From Bog-756 sp963777665 (lineage in GTDB: Bacteria; Actinomycetota; Acidimicrobiia; Acidimicrobiales; RAAP-2): DNA of 64,000 nt. The position numbers and the translations under genes are program-made. This document shows positions 18,630-27,882 of the stretch, in pieces. The stretch is taken from positions 1,426,001-1,490,000 of the forward strand of contig CAVZRJ010000001.1 of assembly GCA_963777665.1 (NCBI GenBank), in the 5' to 3' direction. The notes beneath the pieces are model-generated. The model did no database searches. It was not told the origin of the DNA and saw only the letters and a list, made by a program, of their open reading frames with translations. Each line of letters starts with the position of its first letter. The stretch's first letter is position 1.

Positions 18630-20430
18630 TCAGGGCTGTGGCGGAACGACGGTCTGGATGTAGGTCACCGTGCTCGGCAGGTAGTTGGAGTCGCCGGAGT
18701 AGTTCACCGTGACCGTGTAGGGCGTACCGGGCGGGTTGCCCTCGTAGAACAGGTTGCCCGGTGGGATGAAGCAGGTGAAGGCACCCTGCACGTGCCCGAC
18801 CCGGATCGTGAACGTGTTGCCGCTCTGGCAGCTGTAGCTCACGTTGTTCGGATCGGTGATGATGTAGGTGATGGTGCCGGTCGGCGGACCGACCAGGGTC
18901 GACGTCGCCGCGTCGTTGGTCGCGGTGAGCGTCGTGGTGAGGTTCACCGCGGTCCCGGAGAGCGAGGCGTTGTTGTCCGACGAGACCGCGAGCACGGTCG
19001 GTGTCTGGGTCACGTTGAAGATGTCGGCCGAGATGTTCGGAGCGGTGCTCCCCCAGTAGTTCTGGTCACCGAGATACCGGGCATAGGCTTCGTACTGCCC
19101 GGGGAACTCGCCGCCGCGGACGGCCAGGATGGCCATACCCGTTCGAGTGGATCGGGACATCGGTCCCCTTGCACGACCGCGGCACGCCGGCCACGCAGAC
19201 GGTGATCGACACCAGTCCGCTCGGCGGGGTGGGGCTCGAGGTGCCCACCTCCGTGACGTGCGCAATCACAAAGAAGGTCTCCCCGGCGGTCGCGGCGGTG
19301 GGCACGCCCAGCGTGGTATTCGACGAGATCAAGCTCGCACTGAGGTAGAGCGTCGACGACACCTGGACGAAGTTGGGGTCCTCGAGAGTGGCTGTGACCG
19401 TGTAGTAGACGTCGGCGGGCACTCCGGCCGGTAGCTGACAGGTCGCCACACCCGAGACCGGCGTGATCGAGTTGCCGCCCTGACAGGTGAGCGACGTGGC
19501 AGACCCGGCCGGCAGGATCGAGAAGACGACCGGTCCTGCGGGATACCCGACGGTCGGCGGCATGGCGGCGGTCGTCGCGGTCAGGGTGAGGGGCGACCCG
19601 GGGACCTCCTGGCAGGACATTCCGCCGTTGCAGGTGTCCGGTGACACGGCGAGCGAGATCGTGGCATGTGCCTGGGTCACCTTCTGGGTGAAGGAGGCCG
19701 AGCTCGACGAGAAGTTGCCGTCCCCTTCGTAGGTCGCGGTCACGTGGTAAGGCGATCCGCTGAAGAGGAGCCCGTTCGGGATGTAACAGTTCGCCACGCC
19801 CGAGATCACCGCTACCCCGCCGAAGCACTTACCGAGCCCGGTGAACTTGACCGTTCCGGTCGGCGTGCCGACGCTCGGCCCGAGGGCCGAGACGTGCACC
19901 GTGATGGTCAGCGGCTGACCGCTGACCGAGGGGTTGACCGAGGAGGCAACGGTGGTCATGGTCGAGCCGGGGGCGACCGGGACCATGACAGTCTTCGAGC
20001 TCGACTTGTACTGTGAGCCCGCGGGTGGGGTGTAGGCGGCCTCGACCGAATAGGGCGAGTTCGCGGCCATCAGCCCGCCGCTCACGGTGCAGGTCGCCTT
20101 GCTGTTGGTGAGGGTGACGGTGTTGCCACCGTCACAGTTGACCCCCGACGAGATCGTGAACAGGATCGTGCCGCGGGGCTTCACTGCAAAGACCGGCGCG
20201 GTCGGAGACGTGACCGTCACGGTGAAGGTGACCGACTGACCGGTCACCGGGGCCGCCGGAGCCGTGGCGATCGCGGTGTTGGTGGCGTAGGGACCGGCCG
20301 CACCCGCCGGTGACGCGAGGACACCGGTCAGGAGGAGGGTCGCGATCGAAGCTGCCAGGGCGAGTCGGCCGATGCCGCGCACGGCGGACCGGTTGGTTCC
20401 GGAGTTCGAGGTCATTGTTCTCATGGTCAT
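18630..20430 (-). pseudogene. Secreted Ig-like repeat protein, single-base frameshift
   Basis: From the ATG at 20430 there is a signal peptide (hydrophobic LALAASIATLLLTGVLA) and then four or five bacterial Ig-like repeats of about 100 residues, each with 'VTVT(V)' strands, a paired cysteine and 'Y.GD.N(Y/F)...S'. The frame breaks near 19137-19143: it reads GTDVPIHSNG, and the protein continues one base later as MAILAVRGGEFPGQYEAYAR and on to a TGA at 18630. The total of 1801 nt fits one extra base. Such proteins are cell-surface or matrix components. The start overlaps the upstream stop (ATGA), so it is coupled to the next entry. Confidence 0.7.
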
Positions 20431-21074
20431 ATCCCCGCCTGGATCGTCACGCTGCCCATGGCTGCTCCTACTGGCTTTCCGAAGAAAATCGTCTTGAGCC
20501 CGGACTGCCCGGTTCCGCACTGCCCGGTTAAGGCACCGCCCGATGCGTTCGAGTAGAGGGTCTTGTACCTCACTGTCTCCCCGAAGTACGACCCGAAGGT
20601 GATCTGGGTCGGGAACCCGAGGGTGAGCAGGTTGTAGTCGTACTGGTAGTAGATCCAGGGCGACGAGATCCTGATGTCGGTGCCGACCGCTGTCGCGCCG
20701 CTGCTCTTCGTGTGCCAGAGAATCGTGCCCGTCATCGTGGGCATCGCCACGCCCGCGGTCAGTGGTCCGCAGTCATTGTTGACCGTTGCCGTCGAGTATG
20801 CCTGGAGGGTGCCCCCGGTGACCGTGACCCCCCCCTTCTTGGTCCCTGCACCTGTGCAGTGACTCAACCCAGCGAAGATCCGGAAGTTGGTCGGGGTGGT
20901 CCCGCCGTTGACCAACGGGGTGGTGAAGATCCAGTTTCCGTTCACCGTGCAGGTGATCGGTCCGGACATCACCACCGGCGGGTTGGAGGCTGACGCGGTG
21001 CTCGCGCCAACCCCGACACAGAGCCCGGCCAGCAGAGAGCATGCCCCCGCTCCGAGCAAGAGTTTGCGGAACAT
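20427..21074 (-). CDS. Secreted protein of unknown function
   Basis: A 215-residue exported protein: MFRKLLLGAGACSLLAGLC, then a signal-peptide end near ASTASA, then a mature part rich in Thr, Gly and Ser with beta-strand-like alternation and four cysteines (ITCTVNG, LSHCTG, NNDCGP, GQCGTG) that could pair as two disulfides. I recognise no catalytic motif and no family name. The ATG at 21074 is chosen because it starts the signal peptide; the frame extends further back with no ribosome site. It is the first gene of a coupled pair with the Ig-repeat gene, so both are probably surface or matrix proteins made together. Confidence 0.65.
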   Translation of the reverse strand: MFRKLLLGAGACSLLAGLCVGVGASTASASNPPVVMSGPITCTVNGNWIFTTPLVNGGTTPTNFRIFAGLSHCTGAGTKKGGVTVTGGTLQAYSTATVNNDCGPLTAGVAMPTMTGTILWHTKSSGATAVGTDIRISSPWIYYQYDYNLLTLGFPTQITFGSYFGETVRYKTLYSNASGGALTGQCGTGQSGLKTIFFGKPVGAAMGSVTIQAGI

Positions 21075-21281
21075 TGCAGCCGCCTTTCTCCGGCACCCGA
21101 AGGCGTGCCGAAACGTCGATCTCTCCGCCGGAGCACCGGTCCGCCTGCCCGCCGGGATGCTCCAGAAGCCCATGGCCCCTGCCAGCCGTAAATGTAACCC
21201 ACTCCGTCCGGCCGTGCCGAGTATTCGCGGGCCCGACCGGATGTCACGCGAATGTCACACGGATGCCTCGGGGCGACGGCG

Positions 21282-22358
21282 CTACCAGAGCGCGTTCCAG
21301 TCCTCGGTCGCGAGCCATCCGAGCGGACCCGCCTCGGGCCGCTCGACCCGTACCGTCTCGACGTCGACCCAGGTGGGCTGGGCAAAGCCGGCGCGTCGCC
21401 ACTGACCCACCTGGACGGATTTCCAGTCTCGGCTCTTGACCCCGCTCTCGGAATAGCCCGGGCGGACCAGCAGGTGGCTTGCCGAGCCGGCGACGACCAC
21501 GCATGGCCGCTCCTTGCCGTCGAGATCCGGGTTCACGGGATCGACCGAGTCGAAGGGCACCCACGCGTACACGACGCCGGAGACCCACGGGTCGTCCGGG
21601 TCGAACTCGCGCGCCTCGGCAGGGGTCAGCGTCGCCCGTCGGATATGGGACGACACCACGCCGGGCATCCGGCGCTCGGTGGTCGGTCCCGATCTGCTGT
21701 CGGAAGGCGGAACGGCGGCGGCGACCCTCGTCTCCTTTCGGGCCAGGCGACGCCTCTCTTCGGCCTTCCGACTCGCGTCCGCCGTCCGGCGCCGCTGCTC
21801 CGCGTCACGCTGCTTCTTGCTACGCCGCGCCTCGCGTCGACCGGGGTTCACGGTCGGCAGCTGACCGGGAACGACAGAGGCGGCGGGCGGGGCGACCTCC
21901 CGCTCGGCCCAATCGGTCACCCCGTAGCGTGGATCGGTGGCGAGGATGTCGAAGCACAGGTCGGAGGCGGGCATGCCGCCGTCGGCCACCGAGGCAAGCA
22001 TGACCGCGATGGTCACGTCGTCGTGGTCGGACCGGACGGCGTCGAGCGCCTCGAGCAGCGGCTCGCGTGTCGGATCATCCGCGTGGTCGCCCAGCGACTC
22101 GATGGTGGCGGCCAAGCAGGCGTCGGAGTACGCGGCGGCCGCGTAGGGCAGCACCGCCCGGTACTGCACCTTGTCGAGCGCGGCGACCGGGTCGGCGTTC
22201 CGTCGGAGCGCGTTGACCGCGTTGCGGACGGCGGGGGTAGTCGGAACGCGTGGATCGACCGCCCGTGCCAAGGCGGTCTTGAGCTCCGCTCGCCCGACCC
22301 GCGAGAGGGTGCTCCGCAACATCGCCTCGCGTGCAGCGTCAGTGATGGCGCCTTCCAT
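21282..22358 (-). CDS. Helical protein with PemK/MazF-like C-terminal domain
   Basis: A 358-residue protein in three parts. Residues 1-150 are Ala/Asp-rich helices with no motif I know. Residues about 160-215 are a very basic linker (RREARRSKKQRDAEQRRR). Residues about 255-358 (GVVYAWVPFDSV, KERPCVVVAG, LLVRPGYS) look like the SH3-like barrel of PemK/MazF toxins, where a similar strand precedes 'RPalVvs'. Its MazF-like catalytic Arg and Ser/Thr cannot be confirmed by eye. No antitoxin gene adjoins it, so a free toxin is unlikely; a nucleic-acid-binding or housekeeping role is more plausible. ATG 22358 with GAAGGAC upstream. Confidence 0.5.
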   Translation of the reverse strand: MEGAITDAAREAMLRSTLSRVGRAELKTALARAVDPRVPTTPAVRNAVNALRRNADPVAALDKVQYRAVLPYAAAAYSDACLAATIESLGDHADDPTREPLLEALDAVRSDHDDVTIAVMLASVADGGMPASDLCFDILATDPRYGVTDWAEREVAPPAASVVPGQLPTVNPGRREARRSKKQRDAEQRRRTADASRKAEERRRLARKETRVAAAVPPSDSRSGPTTERRMPGVVSSHIRRATLTPAEAREFDPDDPWVSGVVYAWVPFDSVDPVNPDLDGKERPCVVVAGSASHLLVRPGYSESGVKSRDWKSVQVGQWRRAGFAQPTWVDVETVRVERPEAGPLGWLATEDWNALW

Positions 22359-22517
22359 GGGTCGCTGTCCTTCCTGGTCGCTGATCGGTTCGCGTCGGCC
22401 TCCCCTCGCGGGGGTCGCCGCGGTCATCTTCGCAGAGGTTCTGGCCGGTCCGGTCCGCGCGGGCAGCTCCTGAGCCGTCCGCGGACCGCTGCCCTGCGCG
22501 GCGGCGATACTGGGGAG

Positions 22518-23351
22518 ATGAGCACCGGCGCCGAGACCGGTGGACCCGGTGCAGCCACCACGGTCCGGCGTGGCTTCGGTCCATTCGTCACGCTGATCGA
22601 GACGCACCGGCCAGACGGACTGGTGGCCCGGTGGGACTCGAGACGGCGACGCAAGCACTGGGACGGGCGGGCCGCGACCTCGGCGACCTGGTGGGCACCT
22701 CGTGCGCGTGGGTGGTGGATCGCTGTCCTCTTCGCGGTGGGCTCGGCCCTCTTCGCCCTCGGCGCGGTGCCGGCCCTGGCCGCCGCGATCGGGACGCGTG
22801 CAGACGCGCTGACCTTCCTCGCCGGGTCCCTGTTCTTCACGTCGGCCGGGTTCCTCCAGTACCGGGAGTCGGTGGACACCGGATCGACGGGCGGCGACCG
22901 CCGCCGCGTCCTGGTCTTCCGGCCCCGACAGATCGACTGGCTGGCCTCGGCGGTCCAGCTGGCCGGTGCCGTCTACTTCAACGTGAGCACGGCGAACGCG
23001 GTGCGCATCGACCTCACTGTCCAACAGGCACAACAGCACGTGTGGCGCCCTGACGCGATCGGGTCGGTCTGTTTCCTCGTCGCCAGCGTTCTCGCCTGGT
23101 TCGAGGTCTGCCACGGCTGGCTGGCCTGGTCGCCCGGACGCCTGGCCTGGTGGATCACCCTGCTCAACCTGGTGGGGTCGGTCGCCTTCGGGGTCTCTGC
23201 CGTGGCTGCAGCGATCGTGCCGGCCACCGGCGAGCTGCGCAATGCCCGGCTCTCCAACCTCGGCACGTTCGTCGGCGCAGTGTGCTTCCTGGTCGGAGCG
23301 CTGCTCCTCCTGCCCGAGCGGACCGAGGACGGTGACGCCTCGGATCCGTAA
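22518..23351 (+). CDS. Multi-span membrane protein, YrhK-like
   Basis: A 277-residue membrane protein. After a basic cytoplasmic N-terminus (residues 1-65) there are six hydrophobic segments, at about 68-90, 98-112, 134-152, 172-192, 204-226 and 240-262. Segments such as 'TFLAGSLFFTSAGFLQYRES' and 'IGSVCFLVASVLAWFEV' resemble the YrhK domain. Function unknown. The ATG at 22518 lies 6 nt after GATACT, a possible -10 box, and also after GGGGAG, so either a leaderless or a short-leader transcript is possible. It is divergent from the PemK-like gene. Confidence 0.6.
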   Translation: MSTGAETGGPGAATTVRRGFGPFVTLIETHRPDGLVARWDSRRRRKHWDGRAATSATWWAPRARGWWIAVLFAVGSALFALGAVPALAAAIGTRADALTFLAGSLFFTSAGFLQYRESVDTGSTGGDRRRVLVFRPRQIDWLASAVQLAGAVYFNVSTANAVRIDLTVQQAQQHVWRPDAIGSVCFLVASVLAWFEVCHGWLAWSPGRLAWWITLLNLVGSVAFGVSAVAAAIVPATGELRNARLSNLGTFVGAVCFLVGALLLLPERTEDGDASDP

Positions 23352-23463
23352 CACCACCGTCCGTGATACCGGCCTCCAAATGCGGATGAATTGGCGCGTC
23401 AGGGGTGTTGAATGGGTGAGAGGGCGTCGAGGGGGCACCCGGACCGGAAAGGGGCAGAGGATC

Positions 23464-23829
23464 ATGGATACCGAACAGATCATGGACACCGAACAGACAG
23501 AGAGCGACCTGGGACAGGAGTCCTCCGCTGCGACGGGCGAGGCGCAACTCACCCCGGGGGACGCGTTGCGTGCCCTCCCGATCGAGGCAGGGCGACGGGG
23601 TACCCGGTTCGTGTCGGCGCAGGCGATGCAGGCGCGCCTGTTCTCGGTCTACGACGCCGCGGCTGCGGCCGAGGGCGCCCTCGCGCTCGTGCAGAGCCAG
23701 CTCACCTTGACCCTCGATCGGAGCTACTACGACGCCGACGAGATCGAGTTGATGGCCCGCCAGCTCGACTCGCTGCTGGAGCTCGAGTCGCTCGACCTGC
23801 AGGAAGAGGAGCTCGTCTCCGAGGGCTAG
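23464..23829 (+). CDS. Small acidic protein of unknown function
   Basis: A 121-residue acidic protein with no signal peptide and no membrane segment. The N-terminus is polar and contains a duplicated MDTEQ. The rest looks alpha-helical, with an Ala-rich helix (AMQARLFSVYDAAAAAEGAL) and a leucine/glutamate heptad-like tail (LLELESLDLQEEEL). I do not recognise it. The ATG at 23464 is preceded by GGGGCAGAGG. It sits between the multi-span membrane protein gene and the convergent LLM oxidoreductase gene. Confidence 0.5.
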   Translation: MDTEQIMDTEQTESDLGQESSAATGEAQLTPGDALRALPIEAGRRGTRFVSAQAMQARLFSVYDAAAAAEGALALVQSQLTLTLDRSYYDADEIELMARQLDSLLELESLDLQEEELVSEG

Positions 23830-23877
23830 ACACGGCCTTCGGAGGAGGTCGGGCGCCGCCGGGAGTGCTCGGGTGCC

Positions 23878-24927
23878 TCAGCTCAGGATCTCCTTGACCA
23901 TGGACACCACGTCGACCGGGCGCTGGCCGCCGGTGGGGATGGGCGTGACCTGGAGATGGCTCACGCCCGCCTCCTCGAAGGCGGCGATCCGTTCGGCGAC
24001 GTAGCCATTGGGCCCGCAGATGGCCATCGAGTCGAGCAGCTCGTCGGGCACGAGGGCCTCGGCATCGCGCTTCTTGCCGCTCAGGTAGAGGTCCTGGATG
24101 CGGGCGGCCTCGTCTTCGTAGCCGTACCGCCGAACCACGTCGTTGTAGAAGTTCCGCCCCTTGGCTCCCATCCCGCCCACGTAGAGGGCGATCATCGGCC
24201 GGACCTGCTCACGGAGGGCCCGCACGGCCTCCCCCTCACCGATGGCCACGATGCCGCCTGCGGTGATCTGGAGCGGCCCGAGGGAGGGGTCGCGCCGGGC
24301 GCACCCTGCATCGAGGGAGGCCCCCCACACGTCCCGCGCCTTCTCCGGGACGAAGAGCATGGGAATCCAACCGTCGGCGATCTCCGCGGTCAGGGCCACG
24401 TTCTGCTCGCCGAGCGAGGCGATCCAGACCGGGATCCGTGGCCGGACCGGGTGGGCGATGATCTTGAGTGCCTTCCCCAGACCGGTCCCCTGCCCGGCGG
24501 GCAGGGGGATGTCGTAGTACTTCCCATGGTGTTCGAGCGTCCCCTCCCGGGCCCACACGGTGCGGCAGACCTCGACGATCTCACGGGTACGCGCGAGCGG
24601 CGCGGTGTAGGGCACGCCGTGCCAGCCCTCGACGACCTGCGGTCCCGAGGACCCGAGCCCGAGATGGAAGCGGCCGTCCGAGAGGGTGTCGATTCCTGCG
24701 GCGGTCATCGCGATGAGGGTCGGGGTGCGGGTGAAGATGGGAAGGATGGCAGAGCCGATCTCGACCCGATCGGTCAGGGCGGCGAGATACCCCATGAGGC
24801 TCGGGCTGTCGAGTCCGTAGGCCTCGGCCACCCACACCAGGTCGAGCCCGGCCTGCTCCCATTCGGCCACCTCGGCGGCCGCCGCGCGGAAGCCGCCGGC
24901 GTAGCCGAGCACAGTGCTGATCTTCAT
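23878..24927 (-). CDS. LLM-class F420-dependent oxidoreductase
   Basis: A 349-residue luciferase-like TIM-barrel protein. The N-terminus MKISTVLGYAG, then LVWVAEAYG, and the central PIFTRTPTLIAMTAAGIDTL followed by RFHLGLGSSGPQVVEGWHG, are the pattern of F420-dependent LLM oxidoreductases common in mycobacteria and Acidimicrobiia. Such enzymes reduce or oxidise diverse small molecules with F420; the substrate is unknown. The ATG at 24927 overlaps the stop of the thioesterase gene (ATGA), so it is the last member of the acyl-CoA dehydrogenase-thioesterase-LLM set, and an acyl or ketone intermediate is a sensible guess. Confidence 0.85.
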   Translation of the reverse strand: MKISTVLGYAGGFRAAAAEVAEWEQAGLDLVWVAEAYGLDSPSLMGYLAALTDRVEIGSAILPIFTRTPTLIAMTAAGIDTLSDGRFHLGLGSSGPQVVEGWHGVPYTAPLARTREIVEVCRTVWAREGTLEHHGKYYDIPLPAGQGTGLGKALKIIAHPVRPRIPVWIASLGEQNVALTAEIADGWIPMLFVPEKARDVWGASLDAGCARRDPSLGPLQITAGGIVAIGEGEAVRALREQVRPMIALYVGGMGAKGRNFYNDVVRRYGYEDEAARIQDLYLSGKKRDAEALVPDELLDSMAICGPNGYVAERIAAFEEAGVSHLQVTPIPTGGQRPVDVVSMVKEILS

Positions 24928-25799
24928 GGTCCTCCCGTTCGGATCTCCCGGACCCCCGACTCGAGGGTCCGCGCCGACGGCTCGTCGGCGTCCGGCCAGA
25001 ACCGGATACGCATCGACTGGCTCGCGGTGGCCAGCAGGTTGCCGTCGTGCGACCAGAGGAAGGCCGTGCCCTGGCAGTACCCCGCGGCCGCCGCCTGGAT
25101 GCGGATGTCGCAGAGCACCCACTCGGTCGGCTCGAGGCGGACCACCCGCAGGGTGTTGTCGAGGCTGCGGGACATGGTGCGCCGCCCGAGGGGCTGGGAC
25201 ACCCCGCCCGAGACGTAGTCACCGATGATGGCCAGGGTGGCCGCCGACGGCTCGAGGTGGCCGGGCACCCGGGCCCACAGCGCGCTGGTCGGCTCGCCTG
25301 CACTCGACTGCCCCACCGTGACCTCCTCGAAGGTGCGCCCTCGGGCCAGCCGGACCTCGATCTGGTCGAAGATCGAGGTCGAGGCGAAGTCGGGCAGCCT
25401 GCGGAGCGGGCATGCGTCGGGCGGCGGCACGTCGGGCGGGTGCTCCCAGACGCCTTCGGCCCCGAGCAGGTCCGGCTCGCCGAGGGCGGCGTTGACGGTC
25501 AGGATCTCGGTGTCGCCGACGCGGCCCACCGCTCGCGCCTGGGTGACCCGCTTCCCAACGGCTGCCAGGGTGACCGACAGGTCGAGGACCGAATGGGTCG
25601 GGGCGTAGGAGAGGTACTGCGCGGTGGACCACACGGTCGGCCGGCCCGCTCCGGCCTCGAGGGCCACCAGGGCCGCGCCGAGGCCGCACCCGCCGAAGAG
25701 GAAGTGGCCGGGAGTGGTCAGCTCGGGCACGACCTCGAGACGCCAGTGGAGCTCGTCCTCGGCCTGCTCCATGCCCAGGAATCGCCGCGCGTCGGTCAC
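24924..25799 (-). CDS. TesB-like acyl-CoA thioesterase family protein (double hotdog)
   Basis: A 291-residue protein with two hotdog-like halves. HFLFGGCGLGAALVALEA near residue 33 matches the TesB-type N-terminal helix. The second half contains LDNTLRVV and YCQGTAFLWSHDGNLLATASQS, where TesB-like enzymes have a conserved 'HD..LLA...Q' block. They hydrolyse acyl-CoA to free acid and CoA. GTG start at 25799; 58 nt separate it from the upstream acyl-CoA dehydrogenase gene, and its stop overlaps the LLM gene. The three genes look like one operon of acyl-CoA metabolism. Confidence 0.75.
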   Translation of the reverse strand: MTDARRFLGMEQAEDELHWRLEVVPELTTPGHFLFGGCGLGAALVALEAGAGRPTVWSTAQYLSYAPTHSVLDLSVTLAAVGKRVTQARAVGRVGDTEILTVNAALGEPDLLGAEGVWEHPPDVPPPDACPLRRLPDFASTSIFDQIEVRLARGRTFEEVTVGQSSAGEPTSALWARVPGHLEPSAATLAIIGDYVSGGVSQPLGRRTMSRSLDNTLRVVRLEPTEWVLCDIRIQAAAAGYCQGTAFLWSHDGNLLATASQSMRIRFWPDADEPSARTLESGVREIRTGGP

Positions 25800-25857
25800 C
25801 GTGAGCGGGCGGAGCCGGCCAGCCCGCGCAACGGAGCGCCCGGCCCGGGACGGGGAC

Positions 25858-27054
25858 TCAACTGCGCGGCACCTCGGCCCATGGCAGCTCCTTGTCGACC
25901 CGGACGTCGCCGGGCAGGCCGAGGAGGCGCTCGCCGAGGATGTTGCGCTGGATCTCCGACGTACCGCCCTCGATCGAGTTGGCTCTCGAGCGCAGGAACA
26001 TGGTGCGTGACGTCCCGGGCGGCCCGATCAGGCCGAGACCTTCGGAGCGCCGCATGGTGTAGTCGTAGCCGACGAGGGCGTCGGCACCGAGGAGATCGGT
26101 GCAGAGCTCGAAGATGCGCTGGTTGACCTCGGCGAACATCAGCTTGGCGATCGAGCCCTCGGGCCCGGGGTTGCCGGCCCTGCGGTTCTGGGACGCCCGC
26201 ATGTTGGTCAATCGGAGCACCTCCGACTCGATCCAGAGGCGCATCAGGCGGTCCCGCTCGACCGCGCCCCGCAGGTGGCCGTCGCTCTGGAAGAGCCGCA
26301 CCGCCTCGGCGATCGACCCCGAGCCGCGGGGCGGGGCGCCACCTCCTCCCCCGATGGTGGTGCGTTCGTTGGACAGGGTGGTCATCGCCACCCGCCAGCC
26401 GTCGCCGACGTCGCCGATCCGGTCTGCGTCGGGGACGCGCACCTCGGTGAGGAAGACCTCGTTGAACTCGGCGACCCCGGTGATCTGCCTCAGCGGACGG
26501 ACCTCGACCCCTGGTGCGTGCATGTCCAGCGCGAAGTAGGTGAGGCCGCGGTGCTTGGGGACCGTGGGATCGGTCCGTGCCACCAACATCCCGCGATCGG
26601 CGATGTGGGCCAGGGTGTTCCAGACCTTCTGCCCGGAGATCACCCATTCGTCGCCGTCACGCACGGCGAGCGTGGCGAGGCCGGCGAGATCGGAGCCCGC
26701 GCCCGGCTCGCTGAACAGCTGGCACCAGACGTCCTCGCCGGTGAAGGCACGCCGCAGGAGGCGCGTCTTGACCTCGTCCGAGCCGTGGGAGACGACGGTA
26801 GGGCCGGCCATGGTGAGTCCGAAGAACTCACGGGCCCCGGGCGACCGCGCCCCCGCCGCCGAGAGGCGCCGGTCGACGATGCGCTGGAGATCCGGCCGGA
26901 GGCCGAGTCCACCGGAGCCCTCGGGGAAGGAGATCCAGGCAAGACCGACATCGAACTGGCGGCCCCGGACCTCCTCACTGGACGCGGTCCGCGGGTCGAG
27001 CTCGCAGAGCAGGGCATCCGTGCGTTCCTCGACCAGCGCGACGTCGTCCTCCAT
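25858..27054 (-). CDS. Acyl-CoA dehydrogenase family protein
   Basis: A 398-residue flavin enzyme. WCQLFSEPGAGSDLAGL is the FAD-binding signature of acyl-CoA dehydrogenases. WVISGQKVWNTLAHIAD follows, and the C-terminus has SIEGGTSEIQRNILGERLLG, the second FAD contact. The usual catalytic Glu region is less clear, as in the FadE-type enzymes of cholesterol and long-chain acid breakdown. It introduces a double bond into an acyl-CoA. The ATG at 27054 lies 7 nt after TAAGGT, so the transcript is probably leaderless. It is the first gene of the dehydrogenase-thioesterase-LLM set. Confidence 0.9.
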   Translation of the reverse strand: MEDDVALVEERTDALLCELDPRTASSEEVRGRQFDVGLAWISFPEGSGGLGLRPDLQRIVDRRLSAAGARSPGAREFFGLTMAGPTVVSHGSDEVKTRLLRRAFTGEDVWCQLFSEPGAGSDLAGLATLAVRDGDEWVISGQKVWNTLAHIADRGMLVARTDPTVPKHRGLTYFALDMHAPGVEVRPLRQITGVAEFNEVFLTEVRVPDADRIGDVGDGWRVAMTTLSNERTTIGGGGGAPPRGSGSIAEAVRLFQSDGHLRGAVERDRLMRLWIESEVLRLTNMRASQNRRAGNPGPEGSIAKLMFAEVNQRIFELCTDLLGADALVGYDYTMRRSEGLGLIGPPGTSRTMFLRSRANSIEGGTSEIQRNILGERLLGLPGDVRVDKELPWAEVPRS

Positions 27055-27061
27055 GACCAGA

Positions 27062-27067
27062 ACCTTA
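27062..27067 (-). promoter_or_regulatory. -10 box TAAGGT, leaderless acyl-CoA dehydrogenase gene
   Basis: On the minus strand TAAGGT is followed by 7 nt and then the ATG at 27054. No Shine-Dalgarno sequence fits in between. Confidence 0.55.
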
Positions 27068-27099
27068 CGGGATCGGTCGCATGCCGTTGCTGCGGTGGG

Positions 27100-27774
27100 T
27101 CAGGGCTGCAACCGCCGGACCGTCCAGCCGTCACCTGCACGCTCGTAGTGGACGCGGTCATGGAGCCGGTCCTCGCCCTGCTGCCAGAACTCGTAGGTCA
27201 GGGGGGACACCCGCCAGCCGCCCCACCACGCTGGACGGGGCACCTGCCGGCCGGCGAACTCGGCCCTGCGCGCCGAGACCGATGCGTCGAGGGCGAGCCG
27301 GTCGGCGATGGGCGCGCTCTGGTGGGACGCGTACGCGCTGATCCGGCTGCCGGTCCCGCGGGTCGCGAAGTAGGCGTCCGACTCCGCAGGGGTGGTCCGG
27401 GTCGCACCTCCCTCGATCCGCACCTGGCGACCGAGCACCTCCCAGTGGAAGAGCAGCGCTGCCTCGGGATTCGAGTCGAGCTCGTGGCTCTTGCGGCTGT
27501 CGTAGTTGGTGTAGAAGACGAAGCCGTCGTCACCGAAGGACTTGAGCAACACCATGCGCATCGACGGGCGTCCTCCGGAGGTGGCCGTGGCGAGGGCCAT
27601 CGCCTCTGGTGCGGCGACCACCGCGGCGGCCTCTCGGTACCAGCGGTCGAACTGAGAGAGGGGGTCAGGGTCGACGGTGCGCTCGTCGAGCGGGTCGGGC
27701 CGCGCCGGTGTCGTACCGACCCTGGCCGGATCCGCAGAGCTGCCCTCCCGTCCTCCCGGGTCCCTCGCGTGCAT
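27100..27774 (-). CDS. pdxH: Pyridoxamine 5'-phosphate oxidase
   Basis: A 224-residue FMN enzyme that oxidises pyridoxine or pyridoxamine 5'-phosphate to pyridoxal 5'-phosphate in vitamin B6 metabolism. The family blocks are all visible: PDPLSQFDRWY at the start of the fold, SMRMVLLKSF and VFYTNYDSRKSHEL for FMN and substrate phosphate, ALLFHWEVLGRQVRIEG, and the C-terminal RLHDRVHYER, ending WTVRRLQP. The length is normal for PdxH, with a longer N-terminal tail of about 25 residues. The ATG at 27774 lies 6 nt after TAGGGT. It is divergent from a PLP-dependent enzyme, which uses the product. Confidence 0.92.
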   Translation of the reverse strand: MHARDPGGREGSSADPARVGTTPARPDPLDERTVDPDPLSQFDRWYREAAAVVAAPEAMALATATSGGRPSMRMVLLKSFGDDGFVFYTNYDSRKSHELDSNPEAALLFHWEVLGRQVRIEGGATRTTPAESDAYFATRGTGSRISAYASHQSAPIADRLALDASVSARRAEFAGRQVPRPAWWGGWRVSPLTYEFWQQGEDRLHDRVHYERAGDGWTVRRLQP

Positions 27775-27780
27775 ATCCCG

Positions 27781-27786
27781 ACCCTA
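27781..27786 (-). promoter_or_regulatory. -10 box TAGGGT, leaderless pdxH
   Basis: Minus-strand TAGGGT lies 6 nt before the ATG at 27774, so transcription would start at the start codon. Confidence 0.55.
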
Positions 27787-27882
27787 CCGAGGTCGACCGA
27801 GCGGGCAGGGACCCGGTCCTGCAGCCGCCGCGCGACGCGTCCCGGGCCGGTCGGGGGTCCGCGGCGGTAGCCTCCTCGCGAC

